A DNA stretch of 34,762 nucleotides, taken from the NCBI GenBank assembly GCA_002344825.1, contig DDUN01000051.1, positions 1 to 34,762 on the forward strand, read 5' to 3'. Source of the DNA: Candidatus Multiplicimicrobium inquinatum (GTDB lineage: Bacteria > Omnitrophota > Omnitrophia > Omnitrophales > Aquincolibacteriaceae). The notes beneath the pieces are model-generated. The model saw only the letters and a program-made list of their open reading frames with translations, did not search any database and had not been told where the DNA came from. Every line of letters starts with the position of its first letter. Positions within the stretch are counted from its first letter, which is position 1. This document shows, one piece after another, positions 1 through 9,658 of the stretch. A program made the position numbers and the translations under genes.

Positions 1-3000
1 GCATCAAAAGAAAAATCAACGCCTTCCCAAATCAAAGCATCATCAAATCCATGCCCATTATTTTTTTGAAAAAACCAATGGTCGTAAGGATTAGCGCCCG
101 GCGTGGGGCTGGCTAAAGGACGCACAACGCGATCTAAAAGACCATCACCATCTAAGTCAATAAGATCGGCAATAAGCGGCTGAACAGCCGGATGGCCGGC
201 ATCATCGCGCACGCGCAAAGCATAAGTTGCCTGATAATTCCACTGACTGATGGGCTGATGAGTATCTGTCCACATTTCGGCTGCATCAAAACCCTGTCCG
301 TTATTAATTTGAACATACCATCCGGGCTCTCCATAAACAGAAACCATCAAACGATCAGGGCGGTTATCTCCGTTAATATCAACCAAGTCTCCAATCACCA
401 CCGGATGGCGCCCTTCATAAAAACGAAGCACGGATTGATTGTAATGAAGGCCTGCAGGAAGCAAATTGGTGCCTGCCCACTTTTCTGGAGCAAGAAACTG
501 TCCATTCTCAAATCGCTGAATCAGCCAATACTCTGGGGTTTCTGTGAGCGCATAAATTCTGTCTAAATCGCCATCTCCATCCATATCAATCAGCTGATTT
601 TGAAGACCCGGAATATGATCACTGGCGGTTTGTTGATTGTTGCGCTCTATATTGAGCCGATTCCAATATTCATTCGCAATTTCTTTTTCATTTGGATCAT
701 AAATTCCACTTATGCCCGTCACATTTCCGCGATCCAAATCTTTGGTCAAATTAAATAAATCAATCTTACCCAGAGTATTCTCCAGCATTTCAGAGCTCAA
801 AGCCGTTTCATGCTTTTGATTAAATTCTGAAGACGTAAAATTAAGCAACACCTCCGTATTTGAATCACGAACATAAGATTCAGACACCGTGTAATTAGCT
901 ACGTATCTTCCCACTCCTTTTGTGATGCGCAGGCGGTCCATCCAACCATTAAGATAACTGCTTACGGAATCATAGTAGCCCACTTGCAGCGGCTTATTAA
1001 CACTGCCCACATAACTGGTCCGAGGGGTTTGAACTCCACCATACATTACCCCATCTCGAAAAAACATAATTTGGTTTCCCTTGCGCACGATCGACATTTC
1101 ATAAAAAACTCCAACCTGAAGCGGAGGCATGGAAAAATAGAGCGGATTCCAACCTGAATCGTAAAGTAAAACCTGATTATTCGCGGTATCTACCGTCCAA
1201 ATCCATCCGACACCACCCTCAGCATAGTCAGCTACAATCGTCTGCGTTGAGCCCAGCGCATCAAATCTAACTTTCGCTTCAAGTGTAAAATCTCCCGATC
1301 CAAAATCTAAATTAGCGCCATCCAGAGTAAGCCCGTCTCCGTTGCCATCAAATTTAAACTTCTGCCCATCTGTGGAAACTTTCACGTCTCCTTTTACTGT
1401 CATCTCCCGCAATGAAGCTTGCTCAAGAACATAACTAACCTCGTTCGCAAAAACATTCTCTACAGATCGCGGAGCAATGATTTGAGCAAATTCAGAATCA
1501 GGATTATCGAGCAAATAGCGCGACAAACTCATTTCGCCCGATGGCTGTTTAAAATCAACACCCGCACGCACTCCTTGCCCTTCACCGTGATGGAGAAACA
1601 AAGTATTTTGATCCACCTCAAAAGCCTGGCTAGCAACTGCAAAGCTTGAGTTATAGCGAGCTCGATCGGAAATGCGGAATTCGTCAACAGACCCCGTCCA
1701 GCCATAAAAACTGGTGTAACCGGCAAAACTGTATTTGCCCAGAGTAAAATCAACACCGTCAAAATCTGGCATTGCCTGATCAGCAACTGCTCCCTGAGCG
1801 GCAAGCGCCCCATCCACAAAAATTTTCACCGCATTGCCATCTTTGACAACCGCAAAATGATGCTTTTGAGAATAATTAATTGATTGACCGACTTTAAGGG
1901 TTATTAAATTTTGTGAGTTTCTGCGGATTTCATAAGTTAATTTTCCGTCCCAATCGACATAAAGCCCCGCATAATTTGTAACATTCTGATTCTGCTGGCC
2001 GAAAATTCCCGCGCCTGATAAAGTTGACGATGCCGCCTGAAACCAACCCTCCAAGGTGTAATCAGATCCTTTTAAATTGATATCCGGAACTTTCACAAAA
2101 GTTTGATTCGCAGCGCTAAAACCAAGTCCGGCATTTCCAAGTTTCGCGTTACTGGCAAGCTGCGTCACTGCCCCCTGAAATGTCTCTCCTGCATCCACGA
2201 TGCCGTACTTCTTAATTTCGTGGCCGGATTCAGCGCGGCCAAAATCATCAAAATGGTGTAAAAACTTTGTATTCTTATCCACTTGGTAAGCTTCTGCGGG
2301 AGGAACAAAATTGGCAGACCACCGAGCAACATCAGAAACGCGGAATTCTTCCATCATTCCATAAAAATAGTCCGAGTTGTAAATAACTCCAAGGTGAAGC
2401 GGCGCCGTTCCCTGCATATTCTGATTACTGGCAATTCCCGCATTGGAGGCCATGCCATCCACATAAAGCTTCAAAATCCCATTTTTGCGAACCAAGGCAA
2501 AATGATACCAACGATTGGCTTGCGGTTTAAATTGCCCAAAGTTGAAATACTGTCCTTCCATATAAACTTGTAAATTATTATCGTGATCGCGGGCCATGCG
2601 GATATCCGAAGCATTTTCGCGCGAAAAAAATGTTTGGAATTGACCATCACGAATCGATTCAAAATTAGCACGAAAATCAATCGTGAAATCCCCGGTTCCA
2701 AAATTCAATAAATCTGCATCGTAACTTTTGATTACATCGCCATTGCCATCAAAATAAGCCGCGTCACCAAAAACAGCTTGGGGTGTATAAATTTTTGCAT
2801 CACCTCCGAAAGATACAATGACTGTACTAGGAACACTTTGCGCCGGGTTCAACGCATCAAAATGATGCAAAAGCAAGGTGTGAGCATCTGGAGCGACACT
2901 CGTCAAGGCGGGCATATAGTTGGACGTATAACGCGCTATGCCTTTTGAAATCCTAATAGAATCCATGGCTCCTTTCAAATTGGAATCATGAGTGCCATAT

Positions 3001-6000
3001 TGCCCAATCTGAAAATTGCTGCCGGATCCGTTAAACACCCATCCCGAGACATCGTAATCAGCCCCTTGCTGAACTCCGTTTAAGAAAAACTTGATTTTAT
3101 TTCCAACACGGACAACAGCAACATCATTCCATACCGAAGAACTAAACTGTGTCCCGGAATTTAAATTAACAATGGCACGAGTCCATCCGTCACGATAGAG
3201 CATCATTCTGTGTTCGCGCGGATCAACCAAGAAAATCCATCCTGAGCCTCCATCCGCATATTCCGCAACAATGGTCTGTGTACCTTGGTTACCCGTATCA
3301 ACTTTGACGCGGCTTTCAATCGTGAAGTCATTTGCGCCAAATGACATCCCATTCATACCCTGAATTTTTAAATAATCCCCCATTCCATCGAAAAGAGCGG
3401 CGCCAACATCAACAGTCGCATTGCCAATCGCATTAACCGCGGTGGTTTGGACATTTAACAGTTGTCCGTCATACTTAGAATTAAATTCGCTGAGCTGATT
3501 AAAGTGCTTTAGGAAAAGCGTATTTGGGTCAACACCATACTCTTGCTCTGGGGGTGCAAAATTCGATATCCAGCGCGCACCGGTTGAAAGACGAACTTCA
3601 TCCAGCGCTCCGGCAAAATAGACATTATGATTTTTTCGATACCCCAAGTAAAACCCGTCGGCAACATTGGAAATTGAGCGCCCCGAAACATCATAATTTT
3701 GCCCCACTTGCTTACCATCCAAATACACTTTCAAAATATTCCCGGAACGAACAACAGCAACATGATGCCATTCACCAAAGGGAATACGTACGCCCGTGTT
3801 AAAATATCCGCCGTCGCCAAAATAAAAAGACAGCTCCCCATAAAGCATAATGTCAAAATTATTGGTGCCACCCAAACTCACTAAGGGCATATCGCCCGTC
3901 GACCGCTCGGGATTCACCCAGAAATCAAGCGTAAAATCCTGACTGCCAATGTTCCAATCGGGAGACTCAGAAACAGTCATATAGTCACCCGAACCATCCA
4001 AACTTAAATAACTCCCAAATGGAGAGACATCCGATGCAAGACGGACATTGCCATCAGGAATAATAGGAATGGTCTCAGTGACAAGTTCAACAACAGGCTC
4101 TGTGCTTTTGAGCGTCCAATTGACTTTGACATCACGAAGCTGGTCACCTTCTATTTCATAGACAAGGTTATAAATGCCTTCGGAGTTTTCAACGCGGGAA
4201 ATGCGTCCACTTTGATAATCAATAACAGAACCATTCGGCATCACAACCCGCGAAAGAGACCCATTTGAAAGGGTTAGCTTCCGCCCATCTGTCAGAACAA
4301 TCTCTCCTTCAAGCTGATTTTGTTCGTTCCACGACGGCGCCGACACTTCTCCAAAGCGTGTGAAGACTTTTTGAATTTCTCCGTCTTCAATATCCGCATA
4401 AAGACCCGAAACCAAAACATTGGTTAATTCCGCATCCGCGTCATATGTAAAAACTGAATTCCCTTCGCGGATTTTAAGACCAACCCAATCACCAGACGCA
4501 TCAAACTGATGCTCGATGAACTTTTCCACACCATCCGCTAGAATCACCTTATTTGCGCGGTGATCAACGCCATACAAAATCTGAATTCCCTCCGGATTAA
4601 TCGATTTGACCAACCAGCCACTTTCATAAAACTTCCGTGATCCATCCGCAGCAATCTCGGTATACTTTTCAATCTCTTTGGCCGATGTGAGCCCAATCTG
4701 AGTCAGCTTTTTGCCATCAGGAAAAAGAATTTCACTGATTCCAACACCGCCATACTTCACAACCAACCCGTCTTTAAATTTCCATTCTTCCAGACGCGCT
4801 TCTTGGTTTTCAACGATATATCTGCGCCCATCCGCAGTTTCAAACTCCTTAAGAACACCGTTTTCTATTTTCTGCTTAATCCCCTCACGCGTCTCAATGA
4901 CGCCATTGAGAATTTTTCCTTCTCCATCCAGTTCAAAATCCGTCAATTTGTAAGCGCCTGCCCATTCAAGCAAAAGCTTAACCGTATCTTCATCATCCAA
5001 AACGCCGTCATTATTTGTATCTTGCCGCTCACGGATAATCGTTCCGCTTTGAGTTTGAATTTGGTTCAAAAATCCGCTCTGATCATACTGAAAGGTTGTT
5101 TCATCGCGCGCCACAGCCAAACCTTGCGCAAAACCATTGGCAAGTAATGGGGAGTAATCAACAACCGCGCCGCCCGAATCCACCGCGGTTTTCACTTGAC
5201 CATTTTCGAAAGTAATTTGACTGCCATTCTGAAACTCGAGCGTAACAACTTCACCTGTATTCTTATATTGTCCGGACTTGAGAGTATGGTCTGACGGCAG
5301 GCTTGAAATTGTTGTATTGAGGCGAATAACAAATGAGGTACCACTCAATGCTCGGTCATAAATAAACTGCTTTCCGTCATGACCTCGAACTTCCCGCAAA
5401 ATGCCTTTTTCATCATAAATAATGACATCTCCCAAATTTGAAATTATTTTTGTGCCGGAGAACACGCCCTGAGCGCTGTAAATCTCAACATAAGTTTGTT
5501 CAACAGTTTCGGAAACTTCACGACCGATTTTCCCGCTCGGCAACACATCCGTGATCACCCCCTCAGACGAAATTTTACGCACCAATTGCTTATTCCATAA
5601 AATCTCAAAAGAACCATTCGGATAGCCAATCACAGCATCTAAAATTTCAGGCTCCTCTCCTTCTCCTACAGGTGAAGACAAAATTAAATCAAAAAGCCGA
5701 ATACCTGTGGCTGTGCGAATTTCTTTTAAAATCCCGTTTATGTAATAAGCTTCCATTCCGTTTTGCAAATTAACTTTAAGCGCCGAGGTTAAATCAGGCG
5801 CAGCCGGTTTAAGACCGGAAATAGTTTTAAGGAGCTGTCCGGATGTACTCCGAATTTCCAAAGTATTTTGAGCATCATCTAAAAGCAATGCCTTTGCATT
5901 TGCTTGGTCTGAACCAAAAGAGTAGTGCGCAATAGCCCCACTCGGATCAAAATCAATTCGGCTGCCATCCGCGCCAACTTGATATTGCAATACTCCGTCT

Positions 6001-9000
6001 TCAAAATGCTGAAACCCTCCTCCAGCAATATTTAAATTCCAGCTTGTCTGATAATCCACCTGAATAAGCGTGGATGATTGATTACCCGCCAAGTCGGTTT
6101 CGGTGATCAATAAATGATTAACACCCTCTGTTAGGACAAAACTTTTTTGTTTAATCGCACCATCAACGGTGTAATCCACAACAAGGACGGAGCTACTTGT
6201 TAACGCTGGAACTTGAGAGGTAATTAAAATTGCGGGAGCAACCGTATCTAAAACAATCACCGGCAGATTAACCGCTGTTGGATTTCCTGCTAAATCTGTT
6301 TCGGTAATACTCAGGTCATTACTACCTTCAGCCAAATTGAATGATTTTTGTTTAGCAACGCCATCCACCGTGTAACTGACCGTTATATTCGGATTGTTCG
6401 TCAATGCAGGAATCTGCGAAGCAACAGCAACCACAGGGGCAACTGTATCCAAGCTCACAGGCGATAAATTCAATGTGGTTGAATTTCCCGCTAAGTCTGT
6501 CTCGGTGATACTCAGACTATTATTACCTTCAACCAAATTAAAAGACTTTTGTATAGTCGCGCCATCCACGATGTAATCAACAATGAGATTGGAGTTTTTG
6601 GTTAGTGCGGGAATAGCACTCGTTACCGAAATTGTGGGCGCAGTCGTGTCCAGCATTACCACGGGTAAATTAAGCGTAGTGGAGTTACCGGCCAAATCTG
6701 TTTCGGTGATGCTCAAATTATTATTCCCTTCAACCAAATTGAATGATTTTTGTTTAGCAACGCCATCAACGGTGTAACTCACTGTCAAATTTGGGTTGTT
6801 GGTTAATGCAGGAAATTGTGATGTGGCAGCAATGGAGGGTGCAGTCGTATCTAAAATAATCGAATGTGTGTAAACAGCGGACGATTTCCCGGATTTATCG
6901 TAATATCGGACATAAATCGTTTTGTAACCATCGCCGGATGGAAGGGTGAATGTTTTTTCAGAAGCAAAATTTTCCAGCGGGCTCCAGTTCATCCAATCAG
7001 CTGAAAAACTCATTTTCTCAACACCGCTTCCGGAATCACTTGCGTCAAAACTCAACGTTACACTTTGGGATTTAGTATAAACCGCCCCGGAATTAATACT
7101 GACTGATCCCACGGGTGCGGCTGTATCCATAAAAATCTGTGATGAAATCACCTGTGACCAATTCCCCACAGCATCCATAAATTTGACAAAGACAGTCTTT
7201 AATCCTTCGCCTGCCGCTAACACCCAACTTTTGACCGTCGAAAAAACTTCCGCAACACTCCAATTCACTCCATCGTTCGAAAAACGCATTTGCGTCACAC
7301 CTGTACCTGCATCCTGAGCGCTTAAATTGAGCATTACAGCCGATTGATCTGTATATGAATTACCCTGATTAATTGTCAAAGACCCAACAGGTGCATTCGC
7401 ATCAACCATGACTGATTTGGAGTAAACCGCGCTCGCGTTGCCGGCTTTATCAAAATATTTCACAAAAACTGTTTTGTTGCCATCACCTGAAGAAAGCTCG
7501 AAGGACTTTGACGCGGTATATGTCTCAACGGGCGTCCAATTCACATTATCCGTCGAAAAACTCATACTTCCGACACCTCCCCCAACATCGGAAGCTGAGA
7601 GATTCAAAATAATGCTTTGCGAGTTAGTTAGCGAAGCGCCTGAGTTAATATTGATCGTTCCCGCAGGTTTCACCGTATCAAGAGTTACATTCACAAGCAC
7701 CGGCGATGACCACTTACCCGCTTTATCCTGGAATTTCACATATACTTTTTTAGCGCCATCTCCCGCTGTCAAAGTCCAGCTTTTGGTTTGAGCATAATTC
7801 TCCGCCGTTGTCCATGTACTACCGTTGTGAGAAAAGCTCATTTTTGAAAGACCCGCGCCCAAATCCTGAGCATTCAGATTCAAAACTACATTCCGTGAGT
7901 TAACAAATCCACTACCCTCGCCGGCAATCATGGTTCCGGAAGGCGGCAAAAGATCTAAAACGATCGTTTTAAAATAACTCATGCTTTCATTGCCGACTTT
8001 ATCAAAATACTTCACGTAAACCGTTTTCACTCCATCACCCTCCGGCAACACAAAGGATTTGGACGTTTTGTACGCTTCGGGTGCCGACCAATTTCTGCCG
8101 TCTGTTGAAAAACTCATGGTTCCCACGCCGCTCCCTTTCGTATCAACCGCGGAAAGTCTGAGAGTAACCGTGCGAGAAGTTGCATAAGTAGCACCGGAAT
8201 TAATATTGATCGTTCCCGCAGGGCCAATAGTATCTTTGGAAATTGTCACGGAACGAATCGCGCTTATTTTCCCGATGGAATTTTTGGCTGTTATCTTAAG
8301 AGCATTCGCCCCCTCTAGCGGCAAAGCGACTTGCGCCGTCCATGCCGTTTCACCGTTCGGAGGAACAATCTCAACACCATTAATTAAAATAGCAGTGTGA
8401 GCTTCTTTTGTTCCCGAAAGCGTTACAAAGCCCTGGTTTGCAAATGTGGGAGCCGCCGGAACAACCACGGGGGTTGTCGGAACAGCCAAGTTCATTCCAT
8501 TCACACGAACCATAAGCTCACCGCTTCCGTTTGAGCCGCCATTGGACGGAGAAACCAAAAATCGAATGGATTTAATTTTTGTTTTATCCAGCGTTGAAGA
8601 AATTGACGCTACTGAAATTCTCCAAAACTTCTCCACAGAAGCAGAAACGCCGTTGAGATCAATTTCATCCACCTTGCCATTCACATCTTCAATTTGCATT
8701 CGCACAACAGGTGTTTCACCTTTTAATCCGACCGTGATTTGCGACAGGGCGCCAATACTGCGAGTTTCTATTGCCGAGGTAGAGGCATTATCAAATGAAA
8801 TATTCACGCCAGAGAAATCCGATTCCGTCGACGCTTGATGGTTCATCGCCACCACATTGGCCGCGGAAACACGCAAAGATGTTTCCGATGTTGAACCTTC
8901 GGCGACATAAGGCCGCGGGCTGCCCCCTAATGTGGTCACACTTGAAGCTGTAAGACCTGCTGTGGAGTTAATAACAATTCTTGCGTTTGGAAGAGCCAGC

Positions 9001-9209
9001 TGCTCGGGCGCGCTCAAAGGACTTTCCAAAGCTAAAAAATCTTCCGGCTCACTTAAGGTTGGGTTAGTTGAATCGGTAAACGGATCAGCAACGGCTTGCG
9101 GCTGCCCGCTAATCATTTGAATTGATTCAGCGCTCCAGCCTGACTGAGTCAGAGGGAAAGTCACAAGCAAAATTAATGCGGTTGTTTTCTTAATCCATTG
9201 AAGCTTCAT
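1..9209 (-). CDS. Giant secreted multidomain protein (Ig-like, glucodextranase-B-like, LamG, FG-GAP repeats), C-terminus beyond left edge
   Basis: One uninterrupted frame runs from an ATG at 9209 to the left edge, at least 3069 residues with no stop, so the C-terminus is missing. Residues 1-27 form a signal peptide ending GWSA. Five ~92-residue Ig-like repeats (from D326 to about 786) share the pattern D..AP.G...IN.GA.Y, MSFS.D...W and GDG.KTVYVKY.DKAGN. Four ~67-residue repeats (787-1050) carry FNLVEGNN.L.ITETDLAGN, as in glucodextranase domain B. Residues 1050-1715 are YD/Rhs-like beta-rich text with a calcium-loop motif DTNNDGVLDDED at 1397-1408. Five LamG/ConA-like domains follow (about 1730-2790; W.HVAVVR.GN..K.Y.DG, DE.R.S...R). 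From 2860 there are FG-GAP/VCBS-type units (DMDGDGDLDR, DINGDNRPDR, DLDGDGLLDR). Such proteins act outside the cell in adhesion or glycan binding; the exact role is unknown. An Rhs-type region may follow outside the window (inference). Confidence 0.9.
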   Translation of the reverse strand, partial: MKLQWIKKTTALILLVTFPLTQSGWSAESIQMISGQPQAVADPFTDSTNPTLSEPEDFLALESPLSAPEQLALPNARIVINSTAGLTASSVTTLGGSPRPYVAEGSTSETSLRVSAANVVAMNHQASTESDFSGVNISFDNASTSAIETRSIGALSQITVGLKGETPVVRMQIEDVNGKVDEIDLNGVSASVEKFWRISVASISSTLDKTKIKSIRFLVSPSNGGSNGSGELMVRVNGMNLAVPTTPVVVPAAPTFANQGFVTLSGTKEAHTAILINGVEIVPPNGETAWTAQVALPLEGANALKITAKNSIGKISAIRSVTISKDTIGPAGTININSGATYATSRTVTLRLSAVDTKGSGVGTMSFSTDGRNWSAPEAYKTSKSFVLPEGDGVKTVYVKYFDKVGNESMSYFKTIVLDLLPPSGTMIAGEGSGFVNSRNVVLNLNAQDLGAGLSKMSFSHNGSTWTTAENYAQTKSWTLTAGDGAKKVYVKFQDKAGKWSSPVLVNVTLDTVKPAGTININSGASLTNSQSIILNLSASDVGGGVGSMSFSTDNVNWTPVETYTASKSFELSSGDGNKTVFVKYFDKAGNASAVYSKSVMVDANAPVGSLTINQGNSYTDQSAVMLNLSAQDAGTGVTQMRFSNDGVNWSVAEVFSTVKSWVLAAGEGLKTVFVKFMDAVGNWSQVISSQIFMDTAAPVGSVSINSGAVYTKSQSVTLSFDASDSGSGVEKMSFSADWMNWSPLENFASEKTFTLPSGDGYKTIYVRYYDKSGKSSAVYTHSIILDTTAPSIAATSQFPALTNNPNLTVSYTVDGVAKQKSFNLVEGNNNLSITETDLAGNSTTLNLPVVMLDTTAPTISVTSAIPALTKNSNLIVDYIVDGATIQKSFNLVEGNNSLSITETDLAGNSTTLNLSPVSLDTVAPVVAVASQIPALTNNPNITVSYTVDGVAKQKSFNLAEGSNDLSITETDLAGNPTAVNLPVIVLDTVAPAILITSQVPALTSSSVLVVDYTVDGAIKQKSFVLTEGVNHLLITETDLAGNQSSTLIQVDYQTSWNLNIAGGGFQHFEDGVLQYQVGADGSRIDFDPSGAIAHYSFGSDQANAKALLLDDAQNTLEIRSTSGQLLKTISGLKPAAPDLTSALKVNLQNGMEAYYINGILKEIRTATGIRLFDLILSSPVGEGEEPEILDAVIGYPNGSFEILWNKQLVRKISSEGVITDVLPSGKIGREVSETVEQTYVEIYSAQGVFSGTKIISNLGDVIIYDEKGILREVRGHDGKQFIYDRALSGTSFVIRLNTTISSLPSDHTLKSGQYKNTGEVVTLEFQNGSQITFENGQVKTAVDSGGAVVDYSPLLANGFAQGLAVARDETTFQYDQSGFLNQIQTQSGTIIRERQDTNNDGVLDDEDTVKLLLEWAGAYKLTDFELDGEGKILNGVIETREGIKQKIENGVLKEFETADGRRYIVENQEARLEEWKFKDGLVVKYGGVGISEILFPDGKKLTQIGLTSAKEIEKYTEIAADGSRKFYESGWLVKSINPEGIQILYGVDHRANKVILADGVEKFIEHQFDASGDWVGLKIREGNSVFTYDADAELTNVLVSGLYADIEDGEIQKVFTRFGEVSAPSWNEQNQLEGEIVLTDGRKLTLSNGSLSRVVMPNGSVIDYQSGRISRVENSEGIYNLVYEIEGDQLRDVKVNWTLKSTEPVVELVTETIPIIPDGNVRLASDVSPFGSYLSLDGSGDYMTVSESPDWNIGSQDFTLDFWVNPERSTGDMPLVSLGGTNNFDIMLYGELSFYFGDGGYFNTGVRIPFGEWHHVAVVRSGNILKVYLDGKQVGQNYDVSGRSISNVADGFYLGYRKNHNVYFAGALDEVRLSTGARWISNFAPPEQEYGVDPNTLFLKHFNQLSEFNSKYDGQLLNVQTTAVNAIGNATVDVGAALFDGMGDYLKIQGMNGMSFGANDFTIESRVKVDTGNQGTQTIVAEYADGGSGWIFLVDPREHRMMLYRDGWTRAIVNLNSGTQFSSSVWNDVAVVRVGNKIKFFLNGVQQGADYDVSGWVFNGSGSNFQIGQYGTHDSNLKGAMDSIRISKGIARYTSNYMPALTSVAPDAHTLLLHHFDALNPAQSVPSTVIVSFGGDAKIYTPQAVFGDAAYFDGNGDVIKSYDADLLNFGTGDFTIDFRANFESIRDGQFQTFFSRENASDIRMARDHDNNLQVYMEGQYFNFGQFKPQANRWYHFALVRKNGILKLYVDGMASNAGIASNQNMQGTAPLHLGVIYNSDYFYGMMEEFRVSDVARWSANFVPPAEAYQVDKNTKFLHHFDDFGRAESGHEIKKYGIVDAGETFQGAVTQLASNAKLGNAGLGFSAANQTFVKVPDINLKGSDYTLEGWFQAASSTLSGAGIFGQQNQNVTNYAGLYVDWDGKLTYEIRRNSQNLITLKVGQSINYSQKHHFAVVKDGNAVKIFVDGALAAQGAVADQAMPDFDGVDFTLGKYSFAGYTSFYGWTGSVDEFRISDRARYNSSFAVASQAFEVDQNTLFLHHGEGQGVRAGVDFKQPSGEMSLSRYLLDNPDSEFAQIIAPRSVENVFANEVSYVLEQASLREMTVKGDVKVSTDGQKFKFDGNGDGLTLDGANLDFGSGDFTLEAKVRFDALGSTQTIVADYAEGGVGWIWTVDTANNQVLLYDSGWNPLYFSMPPLQVGVFYEMSIVRKGNQIMFFRDGVMYGGVQTPRTSYVGSVNKPLQVGYYDSVSSYLNGWMDRLRITKGVGRYVANYTVSESYVRDSNTEVLLNFTSSEFNQKHETALSSEMLENTLGKIDLFNLTKDLDRGNVTGISGIYDPNEKEIANEYWNRLNIERNNQQTASDHIPGLQNQLIDMDGDGDLDRIYALTETPEYWLIQRFENGQFLAPEKWAGTNLLPAGLHYNQSVLRFYEGRHPVVIGDLVDINGDNRPDRLMVSVYGEPGWYVQINNGQGFDAAEMWTDTHQPISQWNYQATYALRVRDDAGHPAVQPLIADLIDLDGDGLLDRVVRPLASPTPGANPYDHWFFQKNNGHGFDDALIWEGVDFSFD
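870..4020 (-). repeat. Five LamG/concanavalin-like domains in the giant protein
   Basis: About five units of 195-210 residues, each with GxGDxxxxxxxxLNxGxxDFTxDFxV near the start, WxHxAVVRxGNxxKxYxDG in the middle, and a closing GxxDExRxSxxxRxxxxF followed by LHHFD-like text. These are jelly-roll folds that usually bind glycans or mediate adhesion (family knowledge). Confidence 0.75.
6070..6862 (-). repeat. Four near-identical direct repeats encoding glucodextranase-B-like units
   Basis: Four consecutive ~200-base units inside the giant gene. Stretches such as those at about 6332-6370 and 6733-6770 are almost identical at base level (both encode NLxEGxNxLSITETDLAGN and a VDGVAKQKSF-like segment). 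Units of this similarity can recombine, so copy number may vary between strains. Confidence 0.75.
7127..8234 (-). repeat. Five ~92-residue Ig-like repeats in the giant protein
   Basis: Units start near 8234, 7950, 7680, 7405 and 7127 at D..xP.G. Each contains a SxxVxLxLxAxDxGxGVxxMSFS core and ends in GDGxKTVYVKYxDKAGN. They are more diverged at base level than the downstream glucodextranase-B-like units. The domain type is common in large bacterial surface proteins. Confidence 0.75.
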
Positions 9210-9376
9210 ACACTGCCCCGCTCATTACCGATATAGCGCAAGATAATCTGACGCGTTAAATCCGAAAGCATCAACGATTTTTGTAAAGCTTGTCTTTGAA
9301 GAAATTTATAATCTTCCGGCGCCAGAATAATTTTCACTTCCATCCAAACCGGAAGTTTTTCTATCTGCTTTTTCAT
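9206..9376 (-). CDS. Small ribbon-helix-helix-like protein, translationally coupled to the giant gene
   Basis: A 56-residue frame from ATG 9376; a longer form would start at a TTG at 9403. Its TGA overlaps the giant gene's ATG as ATGA (9206-9209), a typical sign of coupled translation. The sequence has a short hydrophobic strand (VWMEVKIILAPEDY) followed by two helices (FLQRQALQKS and LSDLTRQIILRYIG), the layout of MetJ/Arc/CopG ribbon-helix-helix DNA-binding proteins. No toxin partner is beside it. It may autoregulate the two-gene unit with the giant protein, but this is inference. The fold call rests on pattern and size only. The bases just upstream of ATG 9376 lack a strong Shine-Dalgarno. 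Confidence 0.6.
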   Translation of the reverse strand: MKKQIEKLPVWMEVKIILAPEDYKFLQRQALQKSLMLSDLTRQIILRYIGNERGSV

Positions 9377-9658
9377 GGAGGGAATGTACCTGTGTTTTGC
9401 CAAATATCAAATAGACAAAAGGCTTTGCGTCACCCAAGATGATTTCATTGATAGATAAAAATCTATTGTAAGTATCAACACCTTGCAAACTATGACCTTT
9501 ATAAAAATGTTTACCGAAATAAGATTATTTTTGATTTTTTGATGAAGAAACAGGTAAAACAACCGTTAATAAGAAGCGGGAAACTGTGTCTTCATGTTTA
9601 ATGCGAGGTACGCTTCCCTTTTTTGGGGGCAGTAAATGAAATTGAGAAGGGGCATAAA
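9377..9658. other. Divergent intergenic region between the giant-protein unit and the FadL-family gene
   Basis: AT-rich segment that must carry the promoters of both divergent units. A strong ribosome-binding sequence (GAGAAGGGG) lies at about 9644-9652, just before ATG 9659. I found no convincing sigma-70 boxes with normal spacing and no known riboswitch or RNA gene. Short frames here have no coding character. Confidence 0.5.

Noticed and set aside
6070..8234. Regular repeats that could be taken for a CRISPR array
   Set aside because: Units are ~200-280 bases, in frame and encode domains; there are no 25-40 base repeats with unique spacers and no cas genes.
1..9120. Many plus-strand open frames of 60-130 codons across the left 9 kb
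   Set aside because: They are opposite to one unbroken minus-strand frame with clear domain repeats. They mirror its repeats, lack ribosome-binding sites and have no recognisable protein features.
9206..9488. Toxin-antitoxin pair built on the small ribbon-helix-helix-like gene
   Set aside because: The only overlapping frame (9306-9488) is a shadow with no toxin features, and the coupled downstream gene is the giant secreted protein.
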